From a virus: a DNA stretch of 37,761 nt. The notes beneath the pieces are model-generated. The model had not been told where the DNA came from, made no database searches, and worked only from the letters and a program-made list of their open reading frames with translations. Position 1 is the first letter of the stretch. Each line of letters begins with the position of its first letter. The DNA lies in IMG/VR virus record IMGVR_UViG_3300037193_000209, positions 1 through 37,761 of that record; one strand, written 5' to 3'. A program made the translations under genes and the position numbers. This document shows, piece after piece, positions 23,883 to 33,347 of the stretch.

Positions 23883-24155
23883 TTAGTCTAGATACTCATT
23901 TGCCAACTCTGCATAGACGGCCTCTAGCTTTGTCTCTTCCGTCTCATATGCAGTCCAGCGTGCGCGTCCATTTGGCTGACGCCCGTCCCATGTGTCTAGG
24001 ATGTCTTCCCACTTGGAGAAATCGGCTCCCTGTAGTACAGCCTTACCATATTCTTCGTGACGACCCTGATCGGGGGCATAGAAGTTCTTCTTATCTGAAT
24101 TCCATACCCCCACAGGGGTGCCATTCGTGAGGTGATGAACAAGGTACTTAGACAT
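23883..24155 (-). CDS. Unknown small protein (90 aa)
   Basis: I do not recognise this protein. It is a 90-aa, Trp- and Tyr-rich acidic product beginning MSKYLVHHL. I chose the ATG at 24155 because GAGGG lies 5 bases upstream; an in-frame GTG at 24167 has no properly spaced ribosome site. It overlaps the 105-aa gene by 8 bases. It has no signal peptide, membrane segment or cysteine. It closes the block that starts with the giant gene; only 20 bases separate its stop from the protease start, and they hold a perfect copy of the dispersed 12-base element. A role with the giant protein or in capsid assembly is possible but not shown. Confidence 0.72.
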   Translation of the reverse strand: MSKYLVHHLTNGTPVGVWNSDKKNFYAPDQGRHEEYGKAVLQGADFSKWEDILDTWDGRQPNGRARWTAYETEETKLEAVYAELANEYLD

Positions 24156-24465
24156 GGTAACCCTCACCCTTCAAGAACTTGATGTAGGCATCACGACGGT
24201 CTTCTGGTAGCTGTCTAAGAGCCCAGCGTCCCTTATTTGAGGTGGAGACAATCCACTCATCTTCCTTCTCTTCAATTCCTGTTACGAAGAGGGTGAGATT
24301 CATGGAAGGGTCTGGGATCAGTAGTAGTACAGCTAGTTCGTCATTCTCTGGTTCGAAGAACCTGAGAAGAACGGATCCGCTGAAATCTCCTACCTCGCTG
24401 ACAGCCAGGGCTACATTCTTGAAAAACTGCTTCGACTTCTTCTTTAGGTCATCTGCCTGATTCAT
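24148..24465 (-). CDS. Unknown small protein coupled to giant gene (105 aa)
   Basis: I do not recognise this protein. It has 105 aa with a basic amphipathic N-terminal helix (KKKSKQFFKNVALAV), then a beta-rich core (SVLLRFFE, LAVLLLIPD, LTLFVTGIEE, EWIVST) and a C-terminal helix; there are no transmembrane segments. The ATG overlaps the stop of the 2853-aa gene by 4 bases (ATGA) and has GAAGG 6 bases upstream, so translation is coupled to the giant protein. That coupling suggests a partner, chaperone or immunity role for the giant protein, but this is inference from position only. Its stop region overlaps the next gene. Confidence 0.75.
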   Translation of the reverse strand: MNQADDLKKKSKQFFKNVALAVSEVGDFSGSVLLRFFEPENDELAVLLLIPDPSMNLTLFVTGIEEKEDEWIVSTSNKGRWALRQLPEDRRDAYIKFLKGEGYHV

Positions 24466-27400
24466 AGCAAGCCTTCCTTCTTAACCTTCTCGATCATCTT
24501 CTTCAAGTCCTTACGGAAGATCAAACGCTCTTCCACTGGTAGACCTCTGATCGTTTCTAGACCCTGAGCCTTCAGTTTCTGAATCTGTTCTTCTCGGGCA
24601 CTTGCTTCGTAATCATTGAAGATAACGAATTCGATTCCGTCCAAAACAGTGGCTGAATGAGGGGTCTGGGTCTCTCCACCGCCATCCTTGTGGTTGTTGA
24701 CTAGATCCTTCAGATCCGACTGAGTATCGCTCTTTCTAGAATCCAGCTTTCCGTACTGGTCTCCGGTAAGAGAATAGGTACGAGTACGCAGTAGAAGACG
24801 GGGACTAAGCACATAGTTGTTGCTGTTCTTCAGGGTGCCGCCGCTCACCATGCGGGTATAGATCTGATGAGAAGATCCGTTATTCTGGTCGCTCAAAGCT
24901 GAGCTTTGTCCGTATCCTCCACCGGTGAAGATCTTTCCTAGCTGGCGAATTCTCTCCTCACCACCTAGAAGGGCTCCACTTTCGAGTTCTCCTAGACTTC
25001 CGCTGACATTACCGGTGCTATGTGTCAACCACACATCCATATCGAAAATTTCTTGTGCGGAAATGTCAAAGCGCTCCCAGTAGGGCTTACCAGTAGTCAG
25101 TTCTGGGTCATGAAGATTCTGATGATCGAACTTGGGCAGATACCCTTCGGTCTGAATAAGTTCATCAACCTTGTCTCCGAATTCGGCGGACCATAGGTCT
25201 CTCCAGTACTGCACTTCCTCGTCCGGAGTCATGGAAGCAGAAAGATTCTCTAGGAAGTGCTTAGGATCCCCTCCCAGTTCTTCGACCTTCTTCTTCATGG
25301 ATGCATAAGTCTTCTTGAACTTTCCACTGTTTGGGCCATTGTGGTTTCTGTTCTCAAGGACTCCATACATCTCACGCCAGTAGGTGAGTTCGGCATCGGT
25401 GTGATCGGCGGCACGGTTCTCAATACCCATCTCATCCAAGAACTCCTGAATGCGAGCCATAGAAGCGGACAGTTGGCTCGGATCTGCGGCGTTGGGAACC
25501 TTGAAGCTCAGCTTTCCGTGCTGTCCTCTAGCGGTATTGGTGTGGTCAGCATTTCTCCAGTAGATGACCTCACCTGTAGGTAGGGTGGCCTGATATTCGC
25601 TTCCCTTAGTACCACTATCTACTTCTTGTCCTGTGACCGTCTTGACGTTGGTCTTGGCATCAAAGGTACCGGTGCGCTCAAAGGTGGTCATGTTCACCTT
25701 GAAGCTCGCTCCCATCGGAGTAGCAAGCTTCTTGGTACCAGCTTCGATGTTGGACTTCCATCCGGAGGACTTCAAATTCTTGATTTCGTCCTTTTCCAGC
25801 ACTACCACAGATACTCCTGAAGGCTCACTCTTGAGCCACTGACCATTGAACATGGCCGTGTATGAGGCATCTCCTTCAGGGGAAGTAAGCACCTCAAGAT
25901 CAGGAGAAAGATCGATAGGATCGTAGGAGGAAACTATCGGAGAGTTCACCTTGTCAAGGTAAGCCTGATGAACCTCAGAGTACTTTGAGTCGTAGTAATC
26001 CAGCATCAGCTTGTACTGAGCCAGGTGCTCCTTAGGCACTATGGCTCCAGTGCTGAACTTGTACGCCTCCAGGCCGTTTGCAGTGGCATTGGATGGCAGA
26101 TCAGACTTCCACTCGGCAAGTTCCTTGGACAGCTTCTCCTTGGCCTGTTCAAAGGTCTCAATGGTAGAGGTGTTGTATGCCCCATCTACAGAGTGGGTAC
26201 TGATGGTCTTAGCCGCCTGCACCATAGAAGTTCCATAGGTGTCATATGGACCGAACTTGGTGGAGGGGGTTTCAGTTGCCACGTTACCCGCGTGCTTAGT
26301 CCAGAAAGCCAGAGCGTCAGTCTGAGCCTTGGGAGCCAGGAACATCTCTCCCATAACGTGCTCTACTCCGGTGGTCTCTTGCTCTGTCCAAAGAAGGGCA
26401 GTTCCACCGATAATCTGTGAACCACCAATCATGGCGGTCTTTCCGGAAGCCTTAGCCTGGAATACCTGTTCGTGAAGTTCGGGGCTATCCAGTCCGGAGA
26501 TGATTCCTTCCCCAAGGGCGGGGATAACAATCTCCGGAAGTTCTCCGTGACCGGCCTGCTTGTAGAGCTTTGCCCACTCGGCCTCGATCTTCTCTACAAG
26601 CTTGCTCTTCTGATCAGCGAATGCCGCCTTGAGACCTTCCAGATCCTGAGAAACCTTCTTACCGTCGATGGTGTAACTGATGGTCCAGGATTCGCGGTTC
26701 TTGGAGCCTTCCTCGATGAGGTCGAAGAACTTGTTGTCACTCATCTTCTGCATACGTTGAGCATTCTTGCGAATCTTCATGTATGCCGCATCCAGGGTCT
26801 CCTTGGAGACCTGACCGTTCTTGATGGCAGTGTAGAGGCGCGTGTAGACAGTAAGGTTGCCGTCAGGGGCGTTGTGGTCCCAATTCACGGCTCCGAAGTC
26901 CTTGAAGGAGCGAGCCTTATCAATACCTACAGCACGACCGTCAGCCGTCAGAATGATGTTGTCAGCCTTGGTGTCATCATTCTGAAGCATCCAGTCAAGA
27001 AGGTGCTCACCCTCAACGTCAGCAATGAGGTCTGGCGTGATAGTGGAGTAGTCGAACCCGGTCATATCACCGATTCCGTCTACAACATCCTGCATCTGAC
27101 CATAGTGACCGTCCACGTTGACAAGCTTGCTGTCAGCCGTCTTGAATCCGAAAGCACGACCGATCTTGTTACCGGCATGCTCGATTTCCAGGCGGTAGTT
27201 GGACAGCTTGTCTTCGTTATTCCACCACTTGTAGTAATACTTCTTACCGAACTGATCGGTGTAGAAAGCTCCCGGGTGGGATCCCTTAGTCTGACTTCCT
27301 GTCTTGGTGTAGACAGGCTTTAGAAGTTCTGCCTGGTACTCAGCTTCCTTCTGCTCGAAGTAAGCCTGCACAGCCTTAGCGGCCATGGATGTCTCGTAGT

Positions 27401-30400
27401 TTTCCAGTACGCCATCCGTAGGCTCATACCCGTAAGTGGTCTCAAATTGTGCCTTGAGGTCAGCCTTCGTGATCTTGTCAGGATTGTCCTTGTACCAGTC
27501 GAAAGCCTTTTGAGTGTTACCGTAGGCCGTCCAGTTCTGAGGGTAGTCTGTGTCCTCAAACATGCTGTCATAGGACTTTGCCGGAACGATGTTATCCGTC
27601 CAGGAAATGGGGTCGGACAGAGGCGCATCACCATTCTGCTTACGCTGAAGAGCCTTTGCAGAAAGAAGATCTACCTGCCCCTGGTTCTCATTGTTCTTGT
27701 GGTAATGAATCCACAGACGCTTTTCACTGTTAGTGAGGTACGTAGGATTCTGCATCTGTGCAGAGATGAGGTAATTGTTTACCTCATCGAGGGACCAATC
27801 GGTAGGCGTAAGGTTGGACCAATCTCCCTCAACCGTTCCTACAGGCTTCTCTCCGGGTACAGCGGGTGCCCACTTGATCTGATGAGTTTCCTCATTATCA
27901 GGGTATCCGGGGTGTGCATACCCCTTAGGAAGGGACTTTCCTGCCGCAACAGCCGAATTGAATTCAAGGTCATAAGCCTTCTTGAAGTTTCCGTCCTTGA
28001 TTGCCTTCATCCAGTCCAGCTTTGTCTGCTTGGACTTCATGGTTGTAGGAAGCTGACCGATTTCAGTGCCGTCACCGAACATGGCAGAAATCTGCTTAGT
28101 CATGGTGGTCATTTCACCGACAGAAGCGCTGTAATAACCGGGAATTTCAAAAGCAGAAAGGGCTACTGGCTTCTTCGCGGCCCCCATGTCATCGAATTCA
28201 AAGATGGCTGAGGCATTTGACTCCGGAGGAGTAGTGTCTACCGTAGCAAGAAGTGCAGAAAGGTGATCCTGAAGGTACTTCTTATTGTCCTCAATGGTGG
28301 GCGTATCTCCGTATACTTCCTTGATCTTCTCCTTGGCAAGGTTCTGATCCATCTTGTTCAGGCCGTGGGCGGCAAGATTCAGCGTAGATGCATCGGAGGT
28401 GTCCATCGCATTCTTAAACCCTACAAGGTTGGGAATGGTGGTCTCTATACCGAAGTAGGTAACATTACCGGAGTACCCCTTGGGCACAACAGACGTAGCC
28501 GTGGAGTCAAGCAACTTACCCGTGAGGAACTTTGTCTTCAGGGCAGACTTCTTGATTTCTACTGGCTCGGCCTTACCCAAGGCTTCGATCTTGAACTTGC
28601 CCAGATACCAACCATTTAGGTAATGACTGTCAGAATTGACCTCGGATCCGTATTCATTGATCCACTTGCCGTCCTTACGGGTAAGGGTATTTCCCAGGTA
28701 GTTGGACGAAATCACCGCTCCGTCAGGCGCGGACGCGATGAAATCACTATCTGGCTTGGTGCCCACCTTCCACTGTTCCCAAGCCGTGAGCGGCTTGGTG
28801 TGAAGAACCTTGTCTCCGGTTACCTCGTAGATCTGAGCCTTCGTAGACTTAGGACTTCCCAGGTAGTACTTGCCGTCAGGAAGATCGTTGATGTCTCCCA
28901 CCTTCTTGGCGGTGGAGGGGGACTTCTTCAGAGACTCGACAGTGGAGACCTGAGGCGGCTCATTCCAGCCCTGAATCTTGTTCCAGCCCTCGTCCCACTT
29001 CTCCTTGACCTCTTCCACAGTCAGAGCGGTTACCTTGCCCGCAAGACCCTGATAGATACCGGAACCGTCAGAGTTCACATAGATGTGAGTCTTTCCGGTC
29101 TTGGTGAACTTTCCTGTAGGAATGTTGTGAGGGTTCTGAGGAACCTCAGGGGTAAGGATGAACGCGCCGCCCGGAGTAGCCACGGCGGTTGCTACAACAT
29201 CGTCCGAATGAACGCCGTTGAACCCTGCAATGGTCCAACCGTCATCGTGCTTCTGGTAGACGTGACCGTTGCTTCCCTTAGCAATTTGGTACAGAGGGAA
29301 GTTCTTCAGGTCATCTAGAGTCTTCAAAGGCTCCGGGTTAGTGTCTACTCCTGCCTGATTCTTGTCGGCGGTGGAGGTAGAACCGTTGAAGGTGATTTTC
29401 GCCCCATTGATATCAAGGAGACTCTTCATCTCTTCATCAGTGAAGGCATATCCAGTACTTCTGGTCCAGATAGTCTCTCCGCTATCAAGCGTGGACTTGA
29501 CATAATCACGCTCTGTATATGTAATGGAGTTGCTGTAATGAACGGATTCCCCGTCCTTTACAGAGTCAAGATGCTCAGGATTTGAAAGGATGTCTCCCTT
29601 GATAAGCAAAGTTCCTTCAAGAAGCTCCTTCTCCCAGTCGGCAAGCTGTCCATCCTCTGAATCCTCGGAGGTGCTAGGAGCATCTGCGTGCTCATAGCTA
29701 TTACCGAATAGAGACAGTTCCTTCGCAAAGACCTCTGCTGACAATCCATTACCCCAGGAATTTTGGGCCTTCCAGTTTCCCCCTTCAGTCTTCTCGAAGA
29801 TCTGAGTTCCAATCGAGAACTTCTTTCCGACAGGGAACTTATCCAGATCCTCTTCAGTGAGTTCCTTGATCGGCTTGGAGTAGATGTCCTCAGATTCAGA
29901 AGAGTCGTCGGGGGCGTCTACATACTTCAAGTAGTTGCTCTGAGCGGAGGGAATCAAGGCGTCCGTCGAGACAACAGAGCCGTCGCTTTCCCAATTATCC
30001 TCGGACATCTTGGTCCAAGTGTTCTTGGAAGGGAGGTGGTAGACCTTCTGACCAATGCCCATGGCCTTCAGAGCTTCCTCGGATACCTTGTTCTCCGTAG
30101 AAGTCTTTTCAGCCTTCAGGTTTTCGGCCTCCTCGGAAGAGATAGCTCCCATCTCAGCCATCTTGTCCAGAACGTCTGTGGACGAATTATCTCCTCTGTC
30201 AGCTTCTGAAGGAGACTTTCCATCTCCCTCCTTCAGAAGCTGGAACCAGATGCCCTCAAAGAAGCCCTCGTTGATGGTTTCACCATCAGACTCATCTTGC
30301 CAAAGGCCCTCTTCGATCTTGACCCATTCTGGACCGTCATCAAAATATGGGCTGTACTCCTTGAGCACAGTTCCAATTTGCATCTGAGGAGCCTCGTCAC

Positions 30401-33023
30401 CTAGGACAGTGTAGTCCGGATGAGGAGGTTCTGAAGTCTCGCCGCTGTCATCTGAAATAGCCTGAGCGTCAGCATCATTCTCACTAGAAGAAGACTCGTA
30501 ATCCTCAAGCTTCTTCTTCAGAAGGTCAAGGAACTTCTGCTTAGTGATCGTCTTGTCCTTGTTGAACCCAACAATGTCATTGGGAGACAGTTGACCTAGG
30601 GGGTTGCCCTGCTTGTTCAGTTCGGACTTGAAGATCTTGCCCTGGTAGTTCTCCAGGATGTTGATGGCATTCTGAACGTCGGTCTTGGTAAAGTTACCAC
30701 CCGTCACACCGGTTTGCGTGGTCTTAGGCGTACCAGATCCGATACGGATGTCTGCGGGCTCATCAGTCTTCTCAACTACAGCCTCGTCCTCAATACCGAT
30801 TCCGGACTTGAGGTGCGCGATGAGAGCCTTCTTGGGAGACAGGTCAGGGTAGGCTTCCTTAGCCTCAATCTGCACTGTTTCAAGATATTCCGGGTTAGCC
30901 TTCAGAGGGTGCTCATCTGGCAGAGACTTCAGTCCGTACTTGACCTGGAATCCGGTGTGACCCTCTAGGGCAGAGATAGCGGACTCCACGTCCTTCTTCG
31001 TCATGCCCGTATTGCTCTCGTCCAGGCTCTCAAACTGAGGCTTATCGTCTACCTCAGGGGTTTCTTCCTTTGACTTCTTACTAGATGGAAGATGCTTAGC
31101 CTGGATAGAGTCTACAATTGCCTTGGCTTCAGCAATGCCTGCACCGGTTGTTACCTTGGCGATATCAGCATTGAGGTCTTTGAGAACTTCGGTAGTTGCG
31201 TTTATCTTCTTAGTGATGACACCCTTAGAATTCAGGTGCTCAAGTACCTTGTCAATAGTGCTCTGAGGAACCTTGAATCCAGCGTGCTCCTCTGAAGCGG
31301 GCTCATCGTCTACGATCTTGCCGTCAGGGACATAGCCATCGTAGGGATCGGAAGGCTTCTCAGCCTTAGCCTTCTTCTTAGTAGCAATGTAGTAAGTCGC
31401 AGAATCATCACCTAGAAAGTCTTCAGGCTGCCACATGAAGTTAGTTGTTCCCGAAGAATAGGTGCTGTCCTCGTTCTTGATAAAGAAAAGAGGGTCTACG
31501 GAATCATTGAAGACTAGTGCGTCTCCGGGCTCTAGGGCGTCCAACTGCTCTATAGAGCTAAGCATGCCCTGGGTCTCGAATCCCTCGAACTCAGGGAGTT
31601 CTTCCGTATCGGGAGCCTTGTCAGAAGATGTTGTCTCATCTTCTTCGGAGTCGTCAGGCTCTGGAGAAACCTTCGGCTCAGGTGCTGGAGCTTCCTCAGC
31701 CTTAGGAGGCCCCTGGCGGATGACCCGCTGACGGTCTTCTTCCTTCTCTACAGGCTGACTCTTCTTGGACTCCTGCTCCGCATCCTCGGGCGTCCAAGGC
31801 TCCTTGGAAATGAAGCCTTGGCGGGCAGAATGAGCTACATCAGTGGTGGAGTAGGAAGTACCGTCCTTGGAATACCACTGATCACGCTCCTTCTCCAGGG
31901 GGCCTAGCTTGTCGTGATAGAGAACAGCAAAGTTATCAGCCTGGAAGACATCCTTTTCAGAATCGGCAAGATTGGCCTTAGCAATCTCTTTCTGAGATTG
32001 CTCCTTGGTCTTACCCACAGAAGGGTTACGAAGAGGGTCTGACTTTTCGGAGGACTCAGCCTCTTCCTCATTGACATCTTCGGAAAGAAGGGATCCGACA
32101 AGCTTCAGATTTCCAACAGCTACGGGAGTCCCCGTGGCACTGCTAACCCAGGAGTCGTCTTCCTGCTTTGTGAGAATTACGTCATGAAGTTTGAGCTTCT
32201 TGCCTGCTGGGAAGTTGTTCAGCGTCTCTTCTAGCTCCTCTGGGGTCATCGAAGAGAAGTCAGTCTGCTCCGGGGAAGCTCCAGAGGTGAGGTCGAACCC
32301 ACCGTTGTCAAACAGGGGCTGAAGATCGTCGTCCGTGAGGGTGACTCCTAGATCCTCATTGATCCAGGTGTTTTCGGAGTTCTTCGTGAAGACGGACTGA
32401 CCATCCTTGCTTAGGACAGAACCCTGCTTTTCGTCAGAGAGCTTCTTCGACTCCTTGACATCGAACTCCTCGACCGTGTAAAGGTCATCTGAGCCCTCCA
32501 GCGAAGAGAACTTGTTCTTGAGGACAGGCTGGAGATATTCAGGAACTTCTACCTCGCCCTCCTCATTGAAAGCGTGGACAGTACCATCCGGGTCCAGAAC
32601 ATACGCCATGTTGGCGTTGTTCTTGGGACGGATCAGCTTGGAGTTGAGGGGTGCAGAGAATGAAGATGCACCGACCTTGAAGGAGTTGGGTCCAGATAGG
32701 GAGGGAGTCTTGACAGCAACCTGACCGGGAGTGCTGTTGTAGTTACTGGAATCACTAGCCTTCTGTCCGGGATTGATCTTTCCCGTCTGAGGATTCTGCG
32801 AGGCTACATTCTTGGGAGCGGAAGCAGACTTGGGAGTAGCTGACTTAAGCGCGCCCTTAGGAAGCTTGCCGCCGTTCTTTGCCTTGGCGGCATCTTCCAT
32901 GTCCTTGGTGATGATCGTGCCAATGGGCTGACCAAAGACCTGAGCACCCTCAGGGGTGGCGACACGACGAATACGGTTGGCCGCGAGTTCAATGAACTCT
33001 TCCTCAGACAGGAACTGGGTCAC
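24462..33023 (-). CDS. Giant multidomain virion/effector protein (2853 aa)
   Basis: No known single family spans this protein. It starts at GTG 33023 with TAGGAG 5 bases upstream. Residues about 18-37 hold TPEGAQVFGQPIG, shared with the portal tail. Residues about 110-1490 are acidic, low-complexity linkers alternating with many degenerate units of roughly 50 residues, each with a G-h-h strand and a conserved Trp (for example EGGNWKAQN, DDGWTIAGF, EDNWESDGS), plus helical modules. Residues about 1900-2110 look kinase-like: GKKYYYKWW with K1932, then LDWMLQNDDTKADN (D2016, D2021, N2022) and GIDK (D2035), as in HipA/PI3K-like kinases. The last 190 residues have LTHST (H2668), SSHQIYTR (Y2722) and GIEFVIF (E2798), possibly an ADP-ribosyltransferase H-Y-E triad. 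Placed among head genes, it is probably packaged and injected. The domain calls are inference from motifs; that the gene is real is certain. Confidence 0.9.
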   Translation of the reverse strand: MTQFLSEEEFIELAANRIRRVATPEGAQVFGQPIGTIITKDMEDAAKAKNGGKLPKGALKSATPKSASAPKNVASQNPQTGKINPGQKASDSSNYNSTPGQVAVKTPSLSGPNSFKVGASSFSAPLNSKLIRPKNNANMAYVLDPDGTVHAFNEEGEVEVPEYLQPVLKNKFSSLEGSDDLYTVEEFDVKESKKLSDEKQGSVLSKDGQSVFTKNSENTWINEDLGVTLTDDDLQPLFDNGGFDLTSGASPEQTDFSSMTPEELEETLNNFPAGKKLKLHDVILTKQEDDSWVSSATGTPVAVGNLKLVGSLLSEDVNEEEAESSEKSDPLRNPSVGKTKEQSQKEIAKANLADSEKDVFQADNFAVLYHDKLGPLEKERDQWYSKDGTSYSTTDVAHSARQGFISKEPWTPEDAEQESKKSQPVEKEEDRQRVIRQGPPKAEEAPAPEPKVSPEPDDSEEDETTSSDKAPDTEELPEFEGFETQGMLSSIEQLDALEPGDALVFNDSVDPLFFIKNEDSTYSSGTTNFMWQPEDFLGDDSATYYIATKKKAKAEKPSDPYDGYVPDGKIVDDEPASEEHAGFKVPQSTIDKVLEHLNSKGVITKKINATTEVLKDLNADIAKVTTGAGIAEAKAIVDSIQAKHLPSSKKSKEETPEVDDKPQFESLDESNTGMTKKDVESAISALEGHTGFQVKYGLKSLPDEHPLKANPEYLETVQIEAKEAYPDLSPKKALIAHLKSGIGIEDEAVVEKTDEPADIRIGSGTPKTTQTGVTGGNFTKTDVQNAINILENYQGKIFKSELNKQGNPLGQLSPNDIVGFNKDKTITKQKFLDLLKKKLEDYESSSSENDADAQAISDDSGETSEPPHPDYTVLGDEAPQMQIGTVLKEYSPYFDDGPEWVKIEEGLWQDESDGETINEGFFEGIWFQLLKEGDGKSPSEADRGDNSSTDVLDKMAEMGAISSEEAENLKAEKTSTENKVSEEALKAMGIGQKVYHLPSKNTWTKMSEDNWESDGSVVSTDALIPSAQSNYLKYVDAPDDSSESEDIYSKPIKELTEEDLDKFPVGKKFSIGTQIFEKTEGGNWKAQNSWGNGLSAEVFAKELSLFGNSYEHADAPSTSEDSEDGQLADWEKELLEGTLLIKGDILSNPEHLDSVKDGESVHYSNSITYTERDYVKSTLDSGETIWTRSTGYAFTDEEMKSLLDINGAKITFNGSTSTADKNQAGVDTNPEPLKTLDDLKNFPLYQIAKGSNGHVYQKHDDGWTIAGFNGVHSDDVVATAVATPGGAFILTPEVPQNPHNIPTGKFTKTGKTHIYVNSDGSGIYQGLAGKVTALTVEEVKEKWDEGWNKIQGWNEPPQVSTVESLKKSPSTAKKVGDINDLPDGKYYLGSPKSTKAQIYEVTGDKVLHTKPLTAWEQWKVGTKPDSDFIASAPDGAVISSNYLGNTLTRKDGKWINEYGSEVNSDSHYLNGWYLGKFKIEALGKAEPVEIKKSALKTKFLTGKLLDSTATSVVPKGYSGNVTYFGIETTIPNLVGFKNAMDTSDASTLNLAAHGLNKMDQNLAKEKIKEVYGDTPTIEDNKKYLQDHLSALLATVDTTPPESNASAIFEFDDMGAAKKPVALSAFEIPGYYSASVGEMTTMTKQISAMFGDGTEIGQLPTTMKSKQTKLDWMKAIKDGNFKKAYDLEFNSAVAAGKSLPKGYAHPGYPDNEETHQIKWAPAVPGEKPVGTVEGDWSNLTPTDWSLDEVNNYLISAQMQNPTYLTNSEKRLWIHYHKNNENQGQVDLLSAKALQRKQNGDAPLSDPISWTDNIVPAKSYDSMFEDTDYPQNWTAYGNTQKAFDWYKDNPDKITKADLKAQFETTYGYEPTDGVLENYETSMAAKAVQAYFEQKEAEYQAELLKPVYTKTGSQTKGSHPGAFYTDQFGKKYYYKWWNNEDKLSNYRLEIEHAGNKIGRAFGFKTADSKLVNVDGHYGQMQDVVDGIGDMTGFDYSTITPDLIADVEGEHLLDWMLQNDDTKADNIILTADGRAVGIDKARSFKDFGAVNWDHNAPDGNLTVYTRLYTAIKNGQVSKETLDAAYMKIRKNAQRMQKMSDNKFFDLIEEGSKNRESWTISYTIDGKKVSQDLEGLKAAFADQKSKLVEKIEAEWAKLYKQAGHGELPEIVIPALGEGIISGLDSPELHEQVFQAKASGKTAMIGGSQIIGGTALLWTEQETTGVEHVMGEMFLAPKAQTDALAFWTKHAGNVATETPSTKFGPYDTYGTSMVQAAKTISTHSVDGAYNTSTIETFEQAKEKLSKELAEWKSDLPSNATANGLEAYKFSTGAIVPKEHLAQYKLMLDYYDSKYSEVHQAYLDKVNSPIVSSYDPIDLSPDLEVLTSPEGDASYTAMFNGQWLKSEPSGVSVVVLEKDEIKNLKSSGWKSNIEAGTKKLATPMGASFKVNMTTFERTGTFDAKTNVKTVTGQEVDSGTKGSEYQATLPTGEVIYWRNADHTNTARGQHGKLSFKVPNAADPSQLSASMARIQEFLDEMGIENRAADHTDAELTYWREMYGVLENRNHNGPNSGKFKKTYASMKKKVEELGGDPKHFLENLSASMTPDEEVQYWRDLWSAEFGDKVDELIQTEGYLPKFDHQNLHDPELTTGKPYWERFDISAQEIFDMDVWLTHSTGNVSGSLGELESGALLGGEERIRQLGKIFTGGGYGQSSALSDQNNGSSHQIYTRMVSGGTLKNSNNYVLSPRLLLRTRTYSLTGDQYGKLDSRKSDTQSDLKDLVNNHKDGGGETQTPHSATVLDGIEFVIFNDYEASAREEQIQKLKAQGLETIRGLPVEERLIFRKDLKKMIEKVKKEGLL

Positions 33024-33110
33024 AAAGACTCCTAAGGTCTACAACAGGACTTCTCTAGTCTACCGCAAAAACCAAGAAGAATTTGCCTAACGAAAAGAAG
33101 ATTTTATCAA

Positions 33111-33122
33111 ACCTACTATCGC
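33111..33122 (-). promoter_or_regulatory. Dispersed 12-base element, copy 2 (before giant gene)
   Basis: Core GCGATAGTAG perfect, last two bases differ. It lies 87 bases before the GTG of the 2853-aa gene, in a 105-base AT-richer gap right after the 72-aa gene. Confidence 0.7.
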
Positions 33123-33128
33123 ACCCTA

Positions 33129-33347
33129 CTAGTCATCGTAACGAATAGTGCCATCTAGAGTTTGGAGCTTGTCCGCTATCTCTTCTATCTCACCAATAAG
33201 GGAGAGACCTGATGCCATGACCTGATCCACCGACAGGGAGCCGAAGGAGTAATCCTTATCGGTACTTCTGGCATCCTCTAGGACAGTTAGAAGAGCTTCA
33301 GCGGCGGCAGATGGCTCAGTGAAGATGAACCTGGATGAGGTGTACAT
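33129..33347 (-). CDS. Small unknown protein (72 aa)
   Basis: I do not recognise this protein. It is a 72-aa acidic product with predicted amphipathic helices (AAAEALLTVLEDARS, then GLSLIGEIEEIADKLQTL) and no membrane segment or cysteine. A GGAGG ribosome site lies 5 bases before the ATG, and the start overlaps the MuF stop as TGATG, so it is probably co-translated with the head genes. It lies between the MuF-like gene and the giant gene and ends the portal block. A copy of the dispersed 12-base element starts within 10 bases after its stop codon. Possible roles are a minor head component or an assembly partner of the MuF or giant protein; neither is shown by the sequence. Confidence 0.75.
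   Translation of the reverse strand: MYTSSRFIFTEPSAAAEALLTVLEDARSTDKDYSFGSLSVDQVMASGLSLIGEIEEIADKLQTLDGTIRYDD

Noticed and set aside
26472-28211. Plus-strand open frames of 283 and 254 aa
   Set aside because: Both are antisense to the giant gene, Leu/Val-rich as expected of reverse frames, with no start signals.
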